From NCBI GenBank assembly GCA_947499715.1, contig CANMPL010000009.1, positions 1 to 64,000 on the forward strand: a stretch of 64,000 nucleotides of DNA. The letters are read 5' to 3'. The position numbers and the translations under genes were made by a program. The DNA comes from an uncultured Paracoccaceae bacterium (GTDB taxonomy: Bacteria > Pseudomonadota > Alphaproteobacteria > Rhodobacterales > Rhodobacteraceae). How positions within the stretch are numbered: position 1 is the first letter of the stretch; every line of letters starts with the position of its first letter. Under the pieces are notes generated by a model, which was given only the letters and a program-made list of their open reading frames with translations, was not told the origin of the DNA and searched no databases. Below, piece after piece: positions 1-10,059 of the stretch.

Positions 1-272
<272 letters not shown>

Positions 273-300
273 GGTGTGGCTCCTTGATGTTTTGGTGTGC

Positions 301-360
301 GGTGCGTGAAATCACGCACCCTACGGTTTGGGGTGTAGGGTGCGTGGTCTCCCACGCACC
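301..360. repeat. Paired palindromic element between fusA and tuf
   Basis: Two perfect hairpins face each other. The first is GGTGCGTG/CACGCACC (301-320, loop AAAT); the second is GGTGCGTGG/CCACGCACC (339-360, loop TCTC). They are joined by a centre that begins CCCTAC and ends GTAGGG, itself complementary, so the whole unit is one large inverted repeat. The same hairpin-CTAC...GTAG-hairpin layout, with different stems, lies between rpsL and rpsG at 3000-3052. It has no T-tract, so an RNA-processing or mRNA-stability role is more likely than simple termination; this is inference. Confidence 0.7.
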
Positions 361-365
361 GCCAC

Positions 366-2483
366 TTATGCGTATTTGGCCTGGATCTCTTCAGAGATGT
401 TGGACGGCACCGGATCATAATGATCGAACTGCATCGTGAACTGCGCGCGGCCCGAAGACATGGAGCGCAGCGTGTTGATGTAGCCGAACATGTTTGCCAG
501 CGGCACCATTGCGTCGATTGCAATGGCGTTGCCACGGGTGTCCTGACCTTGCACCATGCCGCGGCGTGATGTCAGGTCGCCGATGATGCCACCGGTGTAT
601 TCCTCGGGCGTGATAACCTCGACCTTCATGATCGGCTCGAGCAGTTTCGCGCCAGCTTTGCGCATGCCTTCACGCATACACATACGGGCCGCGATCTCGA
701 ACGCCATGATCGAGGAGTCAACGTCGTGGAACTTACCGTCGATCAAGGCCACCTTGAAGTCGATCACGGGGAAGCCAGCCAATGGGCCGTTATCCATGAC
801 AGACAGGATGCCTTTTTCAACGCCAGGAATGTATTCCTTGGGCACAGACCCACCAACGATGCGGCTCTCGAACGAGTAACCTTCGCCCGGCTCTGTCGGC
901 GTGATGATCATCTTCACTTCGCCGAACTGACCAGAACCACCAGATTGCTTCTTGTGGGTGTAGGTATGTTCAACTTCGTGGCCAATGGTCTCACGGTAGG
1001 CCACCTGTGGCGCACCGATGTTGGCTTCGACCTTGAATTCACGTTTCATGCGGTCGACGAGGATGTCGAGGTGCAATTCGCCCATACCCTTCATGATGGT
1101 CTGGCCCGATTCCAGGTCAGTTTCCACACGGAAGGACGGATCTTCAGCCGAGAGACGCTGGAGCGCGATGCCCATCTTCTCTTGGTCGCCTTTTGTCTTT
1201 GGCTCAACGGCAATCTCGATCACAGGATCGGGGAAGGTCATTGTTTCAAGGACAACAGGATCCTGCGGGTCACACAGCGTGTCACCAGTTGTTGTGTTCT
1301 TCAGACCACCCAACGCGATGATGTCACCAGCAAATGCTTCGCTGATTTCTTCACGGTCGTTGGAGTGCATCATCATCATCCGGCCAACACGCTCTTTGCC
1401 ACCCTTGGTGGAGTTGAGCAGGTTGTCGCCCTTGGAGAGCGTACCAGAATAGATCCGTGTGAAGGTCAAAGAGCCAACAAACGGGTCGTTCATGATTTTG
1501 AACGCAAGACCAGAGAACGCCATATCATCGTCGGCACGACGTGGGATATCACGTGTTTCTGTCTCATCGCCGGGCTTAAAGCCCATGTAGTCCACAACGT
1601 CGAGCGGGCTTGGCAGGTAGTCCACAACGGCGTTCAGCAGTGGCTGCACGCCTTTGTTCTTGAACGCAGAACCGCCCAGGACTGGCACGAAGGCCATGGA
1701 AAGACACGCTTTGCGGATCAGCGCGCGCAGTGTTGGAACGTCAGGCTCATTGCCTTCGAGGTATTCCATCATTGCGTCGTCGTCCTGCTCAACCGCAGCT
1801 TCGACCAGCTTGTTGCGCCATTCGTCGGCCTGATCCTTCAGGCTGTCACGAATAGGGGCTTTGATCCAGGACGCGCCCAGATCTTCACCTTGCCACAGCC
1901 ATTCTTCCATGGTGACCAGATCAACAAGGCCTTCCAGCTCTGTCTCTGCACCGATGGGGAAAGCGACAGGGATCGCGCGTGCGCCTGTGCGGTCTTCGAC
2001 CATGGCGACACACTTGAAGAAGTCAGCACCGATCTTGTCCATCTTGTTGACGAACACCATGCGCGGCACCTTGTAGCGGTCAGCCTGACGCCACACGGTT
2101 TCAGTCTGCGGCTCGACACCTGCGTTTGCGTCAAGCACGCAAACAGCGCCGTCGAGGACGGCCAGCGAACGCTCAACTTCGATGGTGAAGTCAACGTGGC
2201 CGGGGGTGTCGATGATGTTCAGGCGGTGCTTTGCGGAATCAGGGTTAGTGCCGTCTTCTGTCCGCTCCCAGAATGTCGTGGTCGCAGCCGAAGTAATGGT
2301 GATCCCACGCTCCTGCTCTTGCTCCATCCAGTCCATGGTGGCGGCACCATCGTGCACTTCGCCGATGTTATGCTCTTTACCTGTGTAATACAGGATACGC
2401 TCGGAACAGGTGGTCTTACCGGCGTCGATATGCGCCATGATGCCAAAGTTCCGGTATAGTTCGAGTGGATACTCGCGTGCCAT
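366..2483 (-). CDS. fusA: Elongation factor G
   Basis: 705 aa, the normal EF-G length. EF-G is the GTPase that drives ribosomal translocation and, with RRF, ribosome recycling. G1 is AHIDAGKTT (residues 17-25). The ERGITIT switch segment, DTPGHVDF (G3) and NKMDK (G4) follow in order. Domains II to V continue to the C-terminus, including the RGMVQG segment of domain IV/V. It lies 15 bases downstream of rpsG in the str operon. No frameshift or odd codon use is visible. Confidence 0.98.
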   Translation of the reverse strand: MAREYPLELYRNFGIMAHIDAGKTTCSERILYYTGKEHNIGEVHDGAATMDWMEQEQERGITITSAATTTFWERTEDGTNPDSAKHRLNIIDTPGHVDFTIEVERSLAVLDGAVCVLDANAGVEPQTETVWRQADRYKVPRMVFVNKMDKIGADFFKCVAMVEDRTGARAIPVAFPIGAETELEGLVDLVTMEEWLWQGEDLGASWIKAPIRDSLKDQADEWRNKLVEAAVEQDDDAMMEYLEGNEPDVPTLRALIRKACLSMAFVPVLGGSAFKNKGVQPLLNAVVDYLPSPLDVVDYMGFKPGDETETRDIPRRADDDMAFSGLAFKIMNDPFVGSLTFTRIYSGTLSKGDNLLNSTKGGKERVGRMMMMHSNDREEISEAFAGDIIALGGLKNTTTGDTLCDPQDPVVLETMTFPDPVIEIAVEPKTKGDQEKMGIALQRLSAEDPSFRVETDLESGQTIMKGMGELHLDILVDRMKREFKVEANIGAPQVAYRETIGHEVEHTYTHKKQSGGSGQFGEVKMIITPTEPGEGYSFESRIVGGSVPKEYIPGVEKGILSVMDNGPLAGFPVIDFKVALIDGKFHDVDSSIMAFEIAARMCMREGMRKAGAKLLEPIMKVEVITPEEYTGGIIGDLTSRRGMVQGQDTRGNAIAIDAMVPLANMFGYINTLRSMSSGRAQFTMQFDHYDPVPSNISEEIQAKYA

Positions 2484-2498
2484 ATCAGATGTGTCCTT

Positions 2499-2969
2499 TT
2501 ACCAGCGGTAGTGGCTGAATGCTTTGTTCGCATCGGCCATCTTGTGGGTGTCTTCACGCTTTTTGACGGCTGTGCCGCGGCCATTGACGGCGTCGACAAG
2601 CTCGCCTGCAAGGCGCTCTTCCATGGTGTTTTCGTTGCGCGACTTGGCGGCTTTGATCAGCCAGCGGATCGCAAGCGCTTCGCGGCGCTCTGGGCGGACA
2701 TCAACGGGCACCTGGTATGTCGCACCACCGACGCGGCGCGAGCGCACTTCGACGGATGGTTTGATGTTATCAAGGCTCTCGTGGAAGACTTCCAGCGGGC
2801 TTTTCTTCAGCTTGTCTTCAACGCGGTCAAAGGCGTTGTAGACGATGCGTTCAGCAACGGCCTTTTTGCCGTCAACCATCAGGTTGTTCATGAACTTGGT
2901 CAGAACGATATCGCCAAACTTTGCGTCTGGCAGAACTTCGCGTTTTTCAGCGGCGTGACGACGTGACAT
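2499..2969 (-). CDS. rpsG: 30S ribosomal protein S7
   Basis: 156 aa, standard for S7, the primary 16S rRNA 3'-domain binder that nucleates assembly of the small-subunit head. The start [15 protein letters not shown] and the C-terminal [15 protein letters not shown] are family-typical, as are the [16 protein letters not shown] and [12 protein letters not shown] segments. It sits between rpsL and fusA in the classical str order. In enterobacteria S7 autoregulates this operon; no equivalent site could be identified here by eye. Confidence 0.98.
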   Translation of the reverse strand: MSRRHAAEKREVLPDAKFGDIVLTKFMNNLMVDGKKAVAERIVYNAFDRVEDKLKKSPLEVFHESLDNIKPSVEVRSRRVGGATYQVPVDVRPERREALAIRWLIKAAKSRNENTMEERLAGELVDAVNGRGTAVKKREDTHKMADANKAFSHYRW

Positions 2970-2999
2970 ATGTCGACCCTTTTTGTTGTTTCAAATGGC

Positions 3000-3052
3000 G
3001 CCGGTCTAAAGCCCGGCCTACGGGTGGTGGGTAGGGCGGGGTTGACCCCGCC
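3000..3052. repeat. Paired palindromic element between rpsL and rpsG
   Basis: Hairpin GCCGG...CCGGC (3000-3017) is followed by CTACGGGTGGTGGGTAG, then by a perfect hairpin GGCGGGGT/ACCCCGCC (3035-3052). The centre resembles that of the 301-360 element while both stems differ. That pattern is expected if structure and the CTAC...GTAG core, not the stem bases, are what is kept. A half copy (GTAGGGCGG...CCGCC) follows the aminotransferase gene at about 58586. Confidence 0.65.
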
Positions 3053-3059
3053 GGCCCAT

Positions 3060-3431
3060 TTATTTCGGACGCTTGGCACCGTACTTGGAGCGGCGCTGCT
3101 TACGGTCTTTGACGCCTTGGGTATCCAGAACACCACGCAGGATGTGGTAACGGACACCGGGAAGGTCTTTCACACGGCCGCCACGGATCAGAACAACAGA
3201 GTGTTCCTGAAGGTTGTGGCTTTCACCGGGGATGTAGGAAATGACTTCGTAACCGTTGGTCAGGCGCACCTTGGCAACCTTACGCATAGCCGAGTTCGGC
3301 TTTTTCGGTGTGGTTGTGTAAACACGTGTGCAGACGCCGCGCTTCTGCGGGCAGCCTTCCATGTGCTGTGACTTAGACCGTGTAACTTTTGGCTGGCGCG
3401 GTTTGCGGATCAGCTGCTGAATCGTTGGCAT
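3060..3431 (-). CDS. rpsL: 30S ribosomal protein S12
   Basis: 123 aa, the universal S12 length. S12 lies at the decoding centre and controls translational accuracy. The start is set at [12 protein letters not shown]; an in-frame upstream ATG adds 12 residues unlike any S12 and is not used here. The [14 protein letters not shown] segment and the [28 protein letters not shown] region (seen as [17 protein letters not shown]) are conserved. Lys43 is in the TPKKPNSA context, which is the streptomycin-sensitive type. First gene of the str operon. Confidence 0.98.
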   Translation of the reverse strand: MPTIQQLIRKPRQPKVTRSKSQHMEGCPQKRGVCTRVYTTTPKKPNSAMRKVAKVRLTNGYEVISYIPGESHNLQEHSVVLIRGGRVKDLPGVRYHILRGVLDTQGVKDRKQRRSKYGAKRPK

Positions 3432-3696
3432 CGTTTGATGTTCCCATCTCTTCACGTATGCGCCCAAGGTGGACGCGGGGTTTCAAAAATGCCCTGCACG
3501 ATTTGCAAAGCACAAAAATTCCGCAGTCGAACCCTTACCGGAGGTTCGGTGCGGTTGGGTATCCAGAGGAACAAACCAGCATTAGGTCGGTTCTTGGCCA
3601 CTACAACTCTGATTTCGGGCGTTTGGCTGCAGCCAGAGGCCCGGATGAGCGGCGTATAGAAGGAGTCGTCAGAGCTGTCAACAGCCCGCCCCAGCC
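3432..3696. other. Upstream region of the str operon
   Basis: About 265 bases without a convincing gene between rpsL (minus) and the 3' end of the permease gene. It must hold the str operon promoter and leader on the minus strand, but no clear -35/-10 pair stands out. Near 3525-3550 the minus strand carries a GAACCTCCGGTAAGGGTTC palindrome that could form a leader hairpin. Short open frames here have no Shine-Dalgarno site and no recognisable product. Confidence 0.5.
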
Positions 3697-4596
3697 CTAG
3701 CGCATGCGCCCCATTTGCAGGCGGTTCGCGCGTTTCAACCGCGCCTCACGGTAGAGCGTGAAAAGGCCGGTCGCGACCACGATGACCGCGCCCAAAAGTG
3801 TGGTCGCATTGGGGAAATCGCCAAACACCAGGAACCCCATGATGAGTGCCACCAACAGGCTGGTGTAACGAAATGGCGCGATAAAGCTGATCTCGCCCAC
3901 GCGCATGGTCTGGACGGAAAAGACGTAGCCGCACACAAGGCACAGCATCGCCCCGATCAGCAATCCAAAGATGGGCCAAGTTACCGCGACCCACGGCTCT
4001 AGGCTGGACCCAATCCCCGAAAATAGGGTCACCCCAAAGGCCGCCGTCAAGGCAACCGTCACAGAAGGCACCGCCGCCGACAGGCGCCGCGCCGACAGAT
4101 CCCGGATCGTGACAAAGGCCACCGCCCCCAGCGCATAGAAGGACGCGGTGGTAAACCCCTCGGCGCCCGGTTGAATAATCAGCAGCACGCCCGTAAATCC
4201 CACAAGGATCGCAATCAACCGCCGCCAGCCGATGGCTTCGCGAAAGATGACCGCACTGGCAAGGGTCACTGTAAGCGGCAGCGCTTGCAAAACGGCCGAT
4301 AGATTGGCCAACGGCATGGTCCGCAGGGCATATAGGAAGAACACGGTGCTGATCAGCTCTGATAGGCTGCGCAAAACGATCAGCGCCCAATCCTTGCGCG
4401 GGAAATCGAACCGCAATTGCCCAAGCATCCGGCACAGCACGATCAGGCAAAGCGTGATCCCCACGCCGCGCAGGAAGGTGGCCTGAAACACCGGCAGATC
4501 GACCAAAACCGCTTTCATGAACACGTCATTGACGACAAAGGCCGTCATGGACCCTGCCATCAGGGCCGCGCCGCGCATGTTGTCAGATAGTGCCAT
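3697..4596 (-). CDS. EamA/DMT-family permease
   Basis: 299 aa integral membrane protein with about ten hydrophobic segments in two repeated halves, the layout of drug/metabolite transporters (RhaT/EamA family). The second half contains the typical FIAPFRYTSLLVALIMGFLVFGD-like region (seen as PFRYTSLLVALIMGF). Substrate cannot be inferred; members export amino acids, nucleobases or other metabolites. It stands alone on the minus strand, 41 bases after the desaturase gene, and may be cotranscribed with it. A second, distinct DMT permease lies at 48796. Confidence 0.85.
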   Translation of the reverse strand: MALSDNMRGAALMAGSMTAFVVNDVFMKAVLVDLPVFQATFLRGVGITLCLIVLCRMLGQLRFDFPRKDWALIVLRSLSELISTVFFLYALRTMPLANLSAVLQALPLTVTLASAVIFREAIGWRRLIAILVGFTGVLLIIQPGAEGFTTASFYALGAVAFVTIRDLSARRLSAAVPSVTVALTAAFGVTLFSGIGSSLEPWVAVTWPIFGLLIGAMLCLVCGYVFSVQTMRVGEISFIAPFRYTSLLVALIMGFLVFGDFPNATTLLGAVIVVATGLFTLYREARLKRANRLQMGRMR

Positions 4597-4637
4597 ATCA
4601 GCGGCCTATCAGCACGCCCTGCCCTGCACCAGTGCCG

Positions 4638-5624
4638 TCATTCCGCCGGATGCAGCGCGCCTTCGTTTCGGATGTCGCCAAACCGCACCATCCGCCCCTG
4701 ATCCTCGTCCCAAAGCTTCCACTGGATACATTTCAACGCCTCCCACGCGCCCAACCGTGTGGGGGTCAGATGCGGTGACAATGCAACATGGCATTGCTTG
4801 AGCCGATAGGCCGGGACCATCGGGTTCAGGTGATGAATGTCGTGATAGGCAAAGTTGAAGGTCATGAAGTCAAAGACTGGCCCAAGATCCAGAACCGACG
4901 CGCCTTTCAGACACCCCTCTTCAAAGTCATAGTCTGGGGCAGAGGACCAATAGGTCTCTTCATGGTTATGGCCCACATAGACCATGAAAACCCCCAGGCA
5001 GGCGGTGATCACGGCAGCAATCAGGAAGAATTTGAACGCAACCCAGCCGCCAATCAGATAGACGCTAGTCCAAAGCAGCGCCATCAACAGGTTTTGCACC
5101 AGAACGTCCAGCAGCCCCGTCTTCAATGCGTTCTTGGGGAACCGATACCGAATGAAGATGATAAAAAGCGGCCCGATCACAAAGATTACGGGCGCTGACC
5201 GATAGATCCGGTAATAAACCCGCGCCCAAAACCCCGCTTCCTTGTATTGCCGGACGGTCCACGTCAGGACCTCATGCGCCTCCATCCGGTCCAGGTTGCC
5301 GATATGAGCATGGTGCTGGTTATGGTTGTAGCGCATCGCGTGAAAGGCGTTGTTGGTGAATGCGCCCAACAGGATACCCGACAACCGGTTCGCCCAGCGC
5401 GCCGTGAAGTAACTGTTGTGGCCATTGTCATGTTGAATGCCAAAAAGGCGGATCGATGCGCCAGTAAACATCAAGACAGCCACGGTCATCACAGGCAGGT
5501 TGCCGTAGAACAAGGTGCCAAGCGTGATCGACGCCACATAAAGCGCCAGTGACACCATAAGATGTAGGAGCCCGACAGCATTGTCAGGCGACGCATACGA
5601 CAGCGTCATTTTACGGATACGCAT
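4638..5624 (-). CDS. Membrane fatty acid desaturase-type protein
   Basis: 328 aa from the ATG with a GGGGAA ribosome site; an upstream in-frame TTG would add 12 residues and is less likely. It carries the three histidine boxes of membrane di-iron desaturases: HDNGH (65-69), HNQHH (101-105) and HDIHH (261-265). Hydrophobic pairs lie between the boxes. An extra GHNHEE motif (218-223) precedes the third box. The family introduces double bonds in acyl chains or hydroxylates carotenoids and lipids. The exact substrate is unknown, and no electron donor is encoded nearby. Confidence 0.85.
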   Translation of the reverse strand: MRIRKMTLSYASPDNAVGLLHLMVSLALYVASITLGTLFYGNLPVMTVAVLMFTGASIRLFGIQHDNGHNSYFTARWANRLSGILLGAFTNNAFHAMRYNHNQHHAHIGNLDRMEAHEVLTWTVRQYKEAGFWARVYYRIYRSAPVIFVIGPLFIIFIRYRFPKNALKTGLLDVLVQNLLMALLWTSVYLIGGWVAFKFFLIAAVITACLGVFMVYVGHNHEETYWSSAPDYDFEEGCLKGASVLDLGPVFDFMTFNFAYHDIHHLNPMVPAYRLKQCHVALSPHLTPTRLGAWEALKCIQWKLWDEDQGRMVRFGDIRNEGALHPAE

Positions 5625-5831
5625 TGCTTCCCCATCAGCAAAAATGTGCAATGTCGCCAATACAATGCAACATCACGCAGCACGCTAGGGCAAAGAGGCA
5701 ATTCAATCAAGCGCGAGGCAAAAAGCGCAAGCGCGATCAGATTAGGGGATTCACAAGACATGGATCGAGTGAGGCAGGACCGCCAAAAGATCCAGATTCA
5801 TGAATTGGGAGTCAGTGAGGAGTCCACCAAC

Positions 5832-5860
5832 AAAAAAGCCCCGCGCGGGGCGGGGCTTTG
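5832..5860 (-). terminator. Rho-independent terminator of trcR
   Basis: Read on the minus strand, a GC-rich hairpin (AAAGCCCCG ... CGGGGCTTT) is followed by a run of T about 20 bases after the trcR stop codon. The A-rich left flank also makes it partly bidirectional. It cleanly ends the single-gene trcR transcript. Confidence 0.85.
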
Positions 5861-5880
5861 AGGACGGGATTTCGGCGATA

Positions 5881-6642
5881 TCAAGCGTCGTCTTTGTCGC
5901 CATCTTCGGGCAGGTTAAAGAAGCTGTCCGCGTCTGAGACATCGCGGGTGTCTTCTTCGTCGGCACCTTCTTCATCGCGGGGGTCAGACAGGCTGAAAGT
6001 TTCAAGACCTGCAATCGCGCTTGGCATCTTGGGCTCTGGCTCCATGCCCAAGGATTGTTCGGTGCTGACCAGTTTGCGGCGCTCGTCGTCGGACATCACG
6101 CCACCCTCTTTCGCCTTTTTGGCGTTGGCCTTTTGCACAGCCGCGTCCAGTTCGGACTGTTTGCACAGGCCAAGCGCCACCGGGTCAATCGGCTCGAGGT
6201 TGTTGATGTTCCAGTGGGTCCGCTCGCGGATGGCCTGAATGGTCGGCTTGGTCGTGCCCACCAGCTTGGAGATCTGGCCGTCCGACAGCTCTGGGTGGAA
6301 CTTGACCAGCCAATAGATCGAGGCCGGGCGATCCTGACGCTTGGACAGGGGCGTATAGCGTGGGCCACGGCGCTTTTCTTCACCGGCAGAGGCGGGGTTA
6401 TAAAGCAGCTTGAGCTTGTGCATTGGATCGGCTTCGCCCTTGTCGATCTCTTCCTGGGTCAGCTGTTTGTTGGCGACGGGGTCAAAGCCTTTGACGCCGG
6501 TTGCAACGTCGCCGTCAGCGATGCCTTGCACTTCCAGCTCGTGCAGGCCGCAGAAATCCGCGATCTGCTTGAAGGTCATTGTGGTGTTGTCGCACAGCCA
6601 GACGGCTGTTGCTTTGGCCATGATCGGCAGGTTCTGTGCCAT
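5881..6642 (-). CDS. trcR: Cell-cycle transcriptional regulator TrcR (DUF1013)
   Basis: 253 aa. The start MAQNLPIMAKATAVWL is chosen because AGGAG lies 7 bases before it; an in-frame ATG 8 codons upstream lacks such a site. The N-terminal part has a helix-turn-helix-like segment (FKQIADFCGLHELEVQGIADGD). A second HTH-like stretch (LSDGQISKLVGTTKPTIQAIR) follows near residues 120-140. The C-terminus is acidic and low complexity. The family is restricted to alphaproteobacteria and is tied to CtrA-type cell-cycle control; its role here is by family. It is monocistronic, with its own terminator. Confidence 0.88.
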   Translation of the reverse strand: MAQNLPIMAKATAVWLCDNTTMTFKQIADFCGLHELEVQGIADGDVATGVKGFDPVANKQLTQEEIDKGEADPMHKLKLLYNPASAGEEKRRGPRYTPLSKRQDRPASIYWLVKFHPELSDGQISKLVGTTKPTIQAIRERTHWNINNLEPIDPVALGLCKQSELDAAVQKANAKKAKEGGVMSDDERRKLVSTEQSLGMEPEPKMPSAIAGLETFSLSDPRDEEGADEEDTRDVSDADSFFNLPEDGDKDDA

Positions 6643-6772
6643 GTGTCTTACTCCTAATTCAAACAAGCCTCTCCCGCGCCCTTGAAGGGGCTGACCGCTT
6701 TGGGCCGGGTTCGCATTGTCGGGGAACTTGAAGGCTATATAGTGCGGCCAAACCCAGTTGGAAAGACCCCAA

Positions 6773-7402
6773 ATGCGCCGCCTGATTGCCCTTTTGCTTT
6801 GCCTTGCGACCCCTGTGACTGCCGAGGATGTCGCGGGCGAATTCGACTATTACGTGCTGTCGTTGTCGTGGTCGCCCAATTGGTGCGACCTTGAGGGCCG
6901 CGCAAAGGGATCATCCCAATGCGAGGACGACGCCGGTTTCGGCTGGATCATGCACGGGTTGTGGCCGCAGTATGAGCGCGGCTGGCCTGCCAATTGCCGC
7001 ACTACGCGGCGCAACCCGTCGCGGGCCATGACCAGCGAAATGGCTGATATCATGGGGACTTCGGGGTTGGCGTGGTATCAGTGGAACAAGCACGGGGTCT
7101 GCGCGGGCTTAGCTGCGGACGATTATTTTGCCCTTGCAAGGCTGGCCTATGAAAAGGTCACGCGCCCGGCGATCCTGCGGGAATTGACCCGCGATGTGAC
7201 CCTGCCCGCGTCCCTGATCCAAGAGGCATTCTTGCGCGATAATCCCGATCTGGAGGCCGATCAGATCACGATCACCTGCAAGGCCGGGGCCATTCAAGAG
7301 GCACGGATTTGCCTAACGCGGGATCTGGAATATCGCACCTGTGGCGCGGATGTGATCCGCGATTGCACCCTGCCCGATGCCGCGTTTTCAGCGATAGATT
7401 AG
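6773..7402 (+). CDS. Secreted ribonuclease T2
   Basis: 209 aa with a signal peptide (MRRLIALLLCLATPVTA). RNase T2 enzymes cleave single-stranded RNA via 2',3'-cyclic intermediates. Both catalytic motifs are present: CAS I as WIMHGLWPQ (His61) and CAS II as WNKHGVC (His107, with Lys106). Several cysteines (38, 50, 75, 110 and in the C-terminus) fit disulfides in the periplasm. It is convergent with sitD and overlaps its stop by 4 bases. A TTG 5 codons upstream of the ATG is less likely as start. Confidence 0.9.
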   Translation: MRRLIALLLCLATPVTAEDVAGEFDYYVLSLSWSPNWCDLEGRAKGSSQCEDDAGFGWIMHGLWPQYERGWPANCRTTRRNPSRAMTSEMADIMGTSGLAWYQWNKHGVCAGLAADDYFALARLAYEKVTRPAILRELTRDVTLPASLIQEAFLRDNPDLEADQITITCKAGAIQEARICLTRDLEYRTCGADVIRDCTLPDAAFSAID

Positions 7403-8250
7403 GCCTGCGCGTCTTCCACGCGGCGCATGGAATTGCGGCGGGTCACGGCCTGTCGCCGGATGAAGGCCACAATGAACACCGCGGTGAGGATCAGGATGAT
7501 CGTGGGGGCCGGTGCGCTGTCCAGAAAGAAACTCAGGTAGGTGCCCAGCAGCATCGCACCCATGCAGATGATGACCGAGACCCACAACATGGTCGAGAAT
7601 TTGCGCACCAGCAGAAACGCAATCGCCCCCGGCGCGATCAGCAGGCCGATGGCAAGGATCAGCCCCGCTGCCGAAAGTGTCGCCACAATGGTCAGCGAAA
7701 GCGCCGCCAGCAGACCATAGTGCAACCCATTGACCCAAAGCCCCGAGGCGCGGGCCTGCGCGGGATCAAAGCTATGCAAAAGCCAGTCTTTCCACTTGAG
7801 CGCCAGCATCAGCCCAACCCCGACAGAGATGATGCCAGCGGTCCAAAGCTCTGCCGTGTCAACGCCCAGCATGTTGCCAAAGAGGATGTGATCCAGATGG
7901 GCCTCTGTCTCGACCGAGACATAAAGCACGATGCCAACCCCAAACATGCCCGAAAACACAACGCCCATGACGGTATCCTGTTTCACGCGGCTGTTGTTGG
8001 CCAGATAGCCTGTTGCCAGCGCACAGGTCATGCCCGCAGCAAAGGCGCCGATGATCAGCGGGATGCCAAGGATATAGGCCAGCACGATCCCCGGCAGCAC
8101 CGCATGGCTGACCGCATCACCCATCAGCGCCCAGCCCTTCATCACCAGAAAGCACGACAACAGCGCCGTTGGCACCGACACAAGCACCGCGATCAGAAAG
8201 GCGTTCTGCATGAACGGGAACTGGAATGGCAGCAGCAGGGTGTCCATCAT
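7399..8250 (-). CDS. sitD: Metal ABC transporter permease SitD
   Basis: 283 aa with about eight to nine membrane segments, ABC-3 (ZnuB/MntB) permease family. The GDAVSHAVLPG motif typical of these permeases is at about residues 44-54. It overlaps sitC by 4 bases (ATGA), so the two are translationally coupled. With SitC it should form a heterodimeric pore for Mn2+ (and possibly Fe2+). The C-terminus is basic (RRQAVTRRNSMRR). Confidence 0.9.
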   Translation of the reverse strand: MMDTLLLPFQFPFMQNAFLIAVLVSVPTALLSCFLVMKGWALMGDAVSHAVLPGIVLAYILGIPLIIGAFAAGMTCALATGYLANNSRVKQDTVMGVVFSGMFGVGIVLYVSVETEAHLDHILFGNMLGVDTAELWTAGIISVGVGLMLALKWKDWLLHSFDPAQARASGLWVNGLHYGLLAALSLTIVATLSAAGLILAIGLLIAPGAIAFLLVRKFSTMLWVSVIICMGAMLLGTYLSFFLDSAPAPTIILILTAVFIVAFIRRQAVTRRNSMRRVEDAQA

Positions 8251-9131
8251 TTGGCCCCTGCCCCGGTATCAATGGGGCGTCGGGTCAGCGCCTGTTTGGC
8301 TTTGCGTTTTGTCGCTAGCAACCCGTGGGTTGGGGCAAAGGTAAAAGCCACAAGGAAGATCAGCGTTTGCAAGGTCACGATGATACCGCCCGTCGCGCCA
8401 TCAAGAAAGAAGCTGATATAGGCCCCGAAAAAGCTGGTCAGCGCGCCGATCGCAACCGAGGTCATGATCAGGCGGGGAAACCGGTCGCACAACAGATAGG
8501 CCGTGGCGCCGGGTGTCACGACCATGGCGATCACAAGGAAGGCGCCCACCGTTTGCATCGCCGCCACAACAGAGGCCGACAGCAGCACGAAGAACACCGC
8601 CTTCAGCAGGTCAGGCCGCAACCCGATGGTGCGGGCGTGATTTTCATCAAAGAAGGTGACCATCAGGTCCTTCCATTTGGCCAGCAGCACGGCAAGCGAC
8701 ACAAAGCCGATGATCGCCAGTTGCAGCGTGTCAGATGGCGTGATCGCAAGGATATTGCCCATGGTGATGGTCTGGATCGACACCGCCATCGGGTTGATCG
8801 ACACGATGAACAGGCCAAGCCCAAAGAAGGAGGTGAAGATCAGGCCGATAATGACATCTGTTTTCAGCCCTGAGCGTTCGGACAGAAACAGCATCGCCCC
8901 CGCCGCCAAGCCGCCCGCGATAAACGCGCCCAAGGCAAAGGGCAGACCCAACAGATAGGCCCCCGCCACCCCCGGCACCACTGCGTGCGACAGCGCGTCA
9001 CCGATCAGCGACCAGCCTTTGAGCATCAGGTAGGCGGACAGAAACGCGCAAACGCTGCCCACCAAGGCCGACACCCACATGGCGTTGACCATGTAGCCAT
9101 AGGCAAAGGGTTCGGACAGCGTGGCGATCAT
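8247..9131 (-). CDS. sitC: Metal ABC transporter permease SitC
   Basis: 294 aa ABC-3 family permease, paralogous to SitD next door, with [16 protein letters not shown] in the first third and about eight membrane helices. Start and stop overlap both neighbours by 4 bases, which places it firmly in the sitABCD operon. Two different permease genes distinguish Sit/Mnt systems from ZnuABC, which has only one. Confidence 0.9.
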   Translation of the reverse strand: MIATLSEPFAYGYMVNAMWVSALVGSVCAFLSAYLMLKGWSLIGDALSHAVVPGVAGAYLLGLPFALGAFIAGGLAAGAMLFLSERSGLKTDVIIGLIFTSFFGLGLFIVSINPMAVSIQTITMGNILAITPSDTLQLAIIGFVSLAVLLAKWKDLMVTFFDENHARTIGLRPDLLKAVFFVLLSASVVAAMQTVGAFLVIAMVVTPGATAYLLCDRFPRLIMTSVAIGALTSFFGAYISFFLDGATGGIIVTLQTLIFLVAFTFAPTHGLLATKRKAKQALTRRPIDTGAGAK

Positions 9132-10006
9132 GACTTTTGATCCGTCCGCTGGGTCTTGTCGCCGTATTGCACAAGGGGGCGTTCGTCATCGGTAAAGATG
9201 GTAACGGACCGCGCGTCTTCGTCGTCATGCAGGGCGTCGCCGCCAAGGGTAAAGTGGCGCAGCACACCGCCAAAGGCCTGTTCAAGGTTCTCACGGGTAA
9301 AGGTCGTCTCGGTCGGGCCGTGGCTGAGCACCGTGCCTTTGACCAGAATGGTGCGGTCGCAGAATTCCGGCACGGACCCAAGGTTATGGGTCGACACCAG
9401 CATCACCCGCCCCTCGTCCCGCAATTCGCGCAGCAGGGCGATGATCTGTTCTTCGGTTTTGACGTCGACGCCGGTAAAGGGTTCGTCCAGCAAGATGACC
9501 TGCCCGTCTTGCGCCAGCGACCGCGCCAGAAACACGCGCTTGCGTTGGCCGCCAGAAAGCTCGCCGATCTGGCGGTGGCGATAGTCTTGCATATTGACCC
9601 GTTGCAGCGCGAGATCGACCGCCTTGTGGTCCGCCTGACCGGGGCGACGCAGAAAACCCATGTGGCCATAGCGGCCCATCATCACCACATCTTCGACCAG
9701 AACCGGAAAGGCCCAGTCGACCTCTTCCGACTGCGGAACATAGGCCACAAGGTTCTGCGCAAGCGCGTCTTTGACCCCCAGTCCAAGGATATCAATGTCG
9801 CCTTTGGCCGTTGGCACGAAGCCCATCAAGGCCTTGAAAAGGGTAGATTTTCCGGCCCCATTTACGCCAACAAGCGCGGTCACCGTGCCGCGCGGGATGT
9901 CAAAGCTTGCGTCCCAAAGCGCGGTGTGCCCGTTGCGATAGGTCACCGTCACGTCGCGGGCGCTGATGCCCGGCGGCTGGTCGTTGATTTGCGTTTGCTT
10001 GTTCAA
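9128..10006 (-). CDS. sitB: Metal ABC transporter ATP-binding protein SitB
   Basis: 292 aa ATPase of the importer. Walker A is GVNGAGKST, the signature is [15 protein letters not shown], Walker B is [12 protein letters not shown], followed by the STHN switch histidine. It begins 44 bases after the sitA stop and overlaps sitC by 4 bases. The roughly 40-residue acidic C-terminal extension after the ABC core ([11 protein letters not shown]...) is longer than in minimal metal importers and could bind metal or regulate; that is speculation. Confidence 0.92.
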   Translation of the reverse strand: MNKQTQINDQPPGISARDVTVTYRNGHTALWDASFDIPRGTVTALVGVNGAGKSTLFKALMGFVPTAKGDIDILGLGVKDALAQNLVAYVPQSEEVDWAFPVLVEDVVMMGRYGHMGFLRRPGQADHKAVDLALQRVNMQDYRHRQIGELSGGQRKRVFLARSLAQDGQVILLDEPFTGVDVKTEEQIIALLRELRDEGRVMLVSTHNLGSVPEFCDRTILVKGTVLSHGPTETTFTRENLEQAFGGVLRHFTLGGDALHDDEDARSVTIFTDDERPLVQYGDKTQRTDQKS

Positions 10007-10059
10007 AACCGTTCAACTTTCCTGCGCAGGGGACCCGCGCCAATTCTTCCCGCGTTGAT

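Noticed and set aside
726-2459. 577-codon open frame antisense to fusA
   Set aside because: It mirrors the fusA frame on the other strand, encodes a His/Val-rich non-homologous sequence, and has no ribosome site. High-GC codon use produces such shadows.
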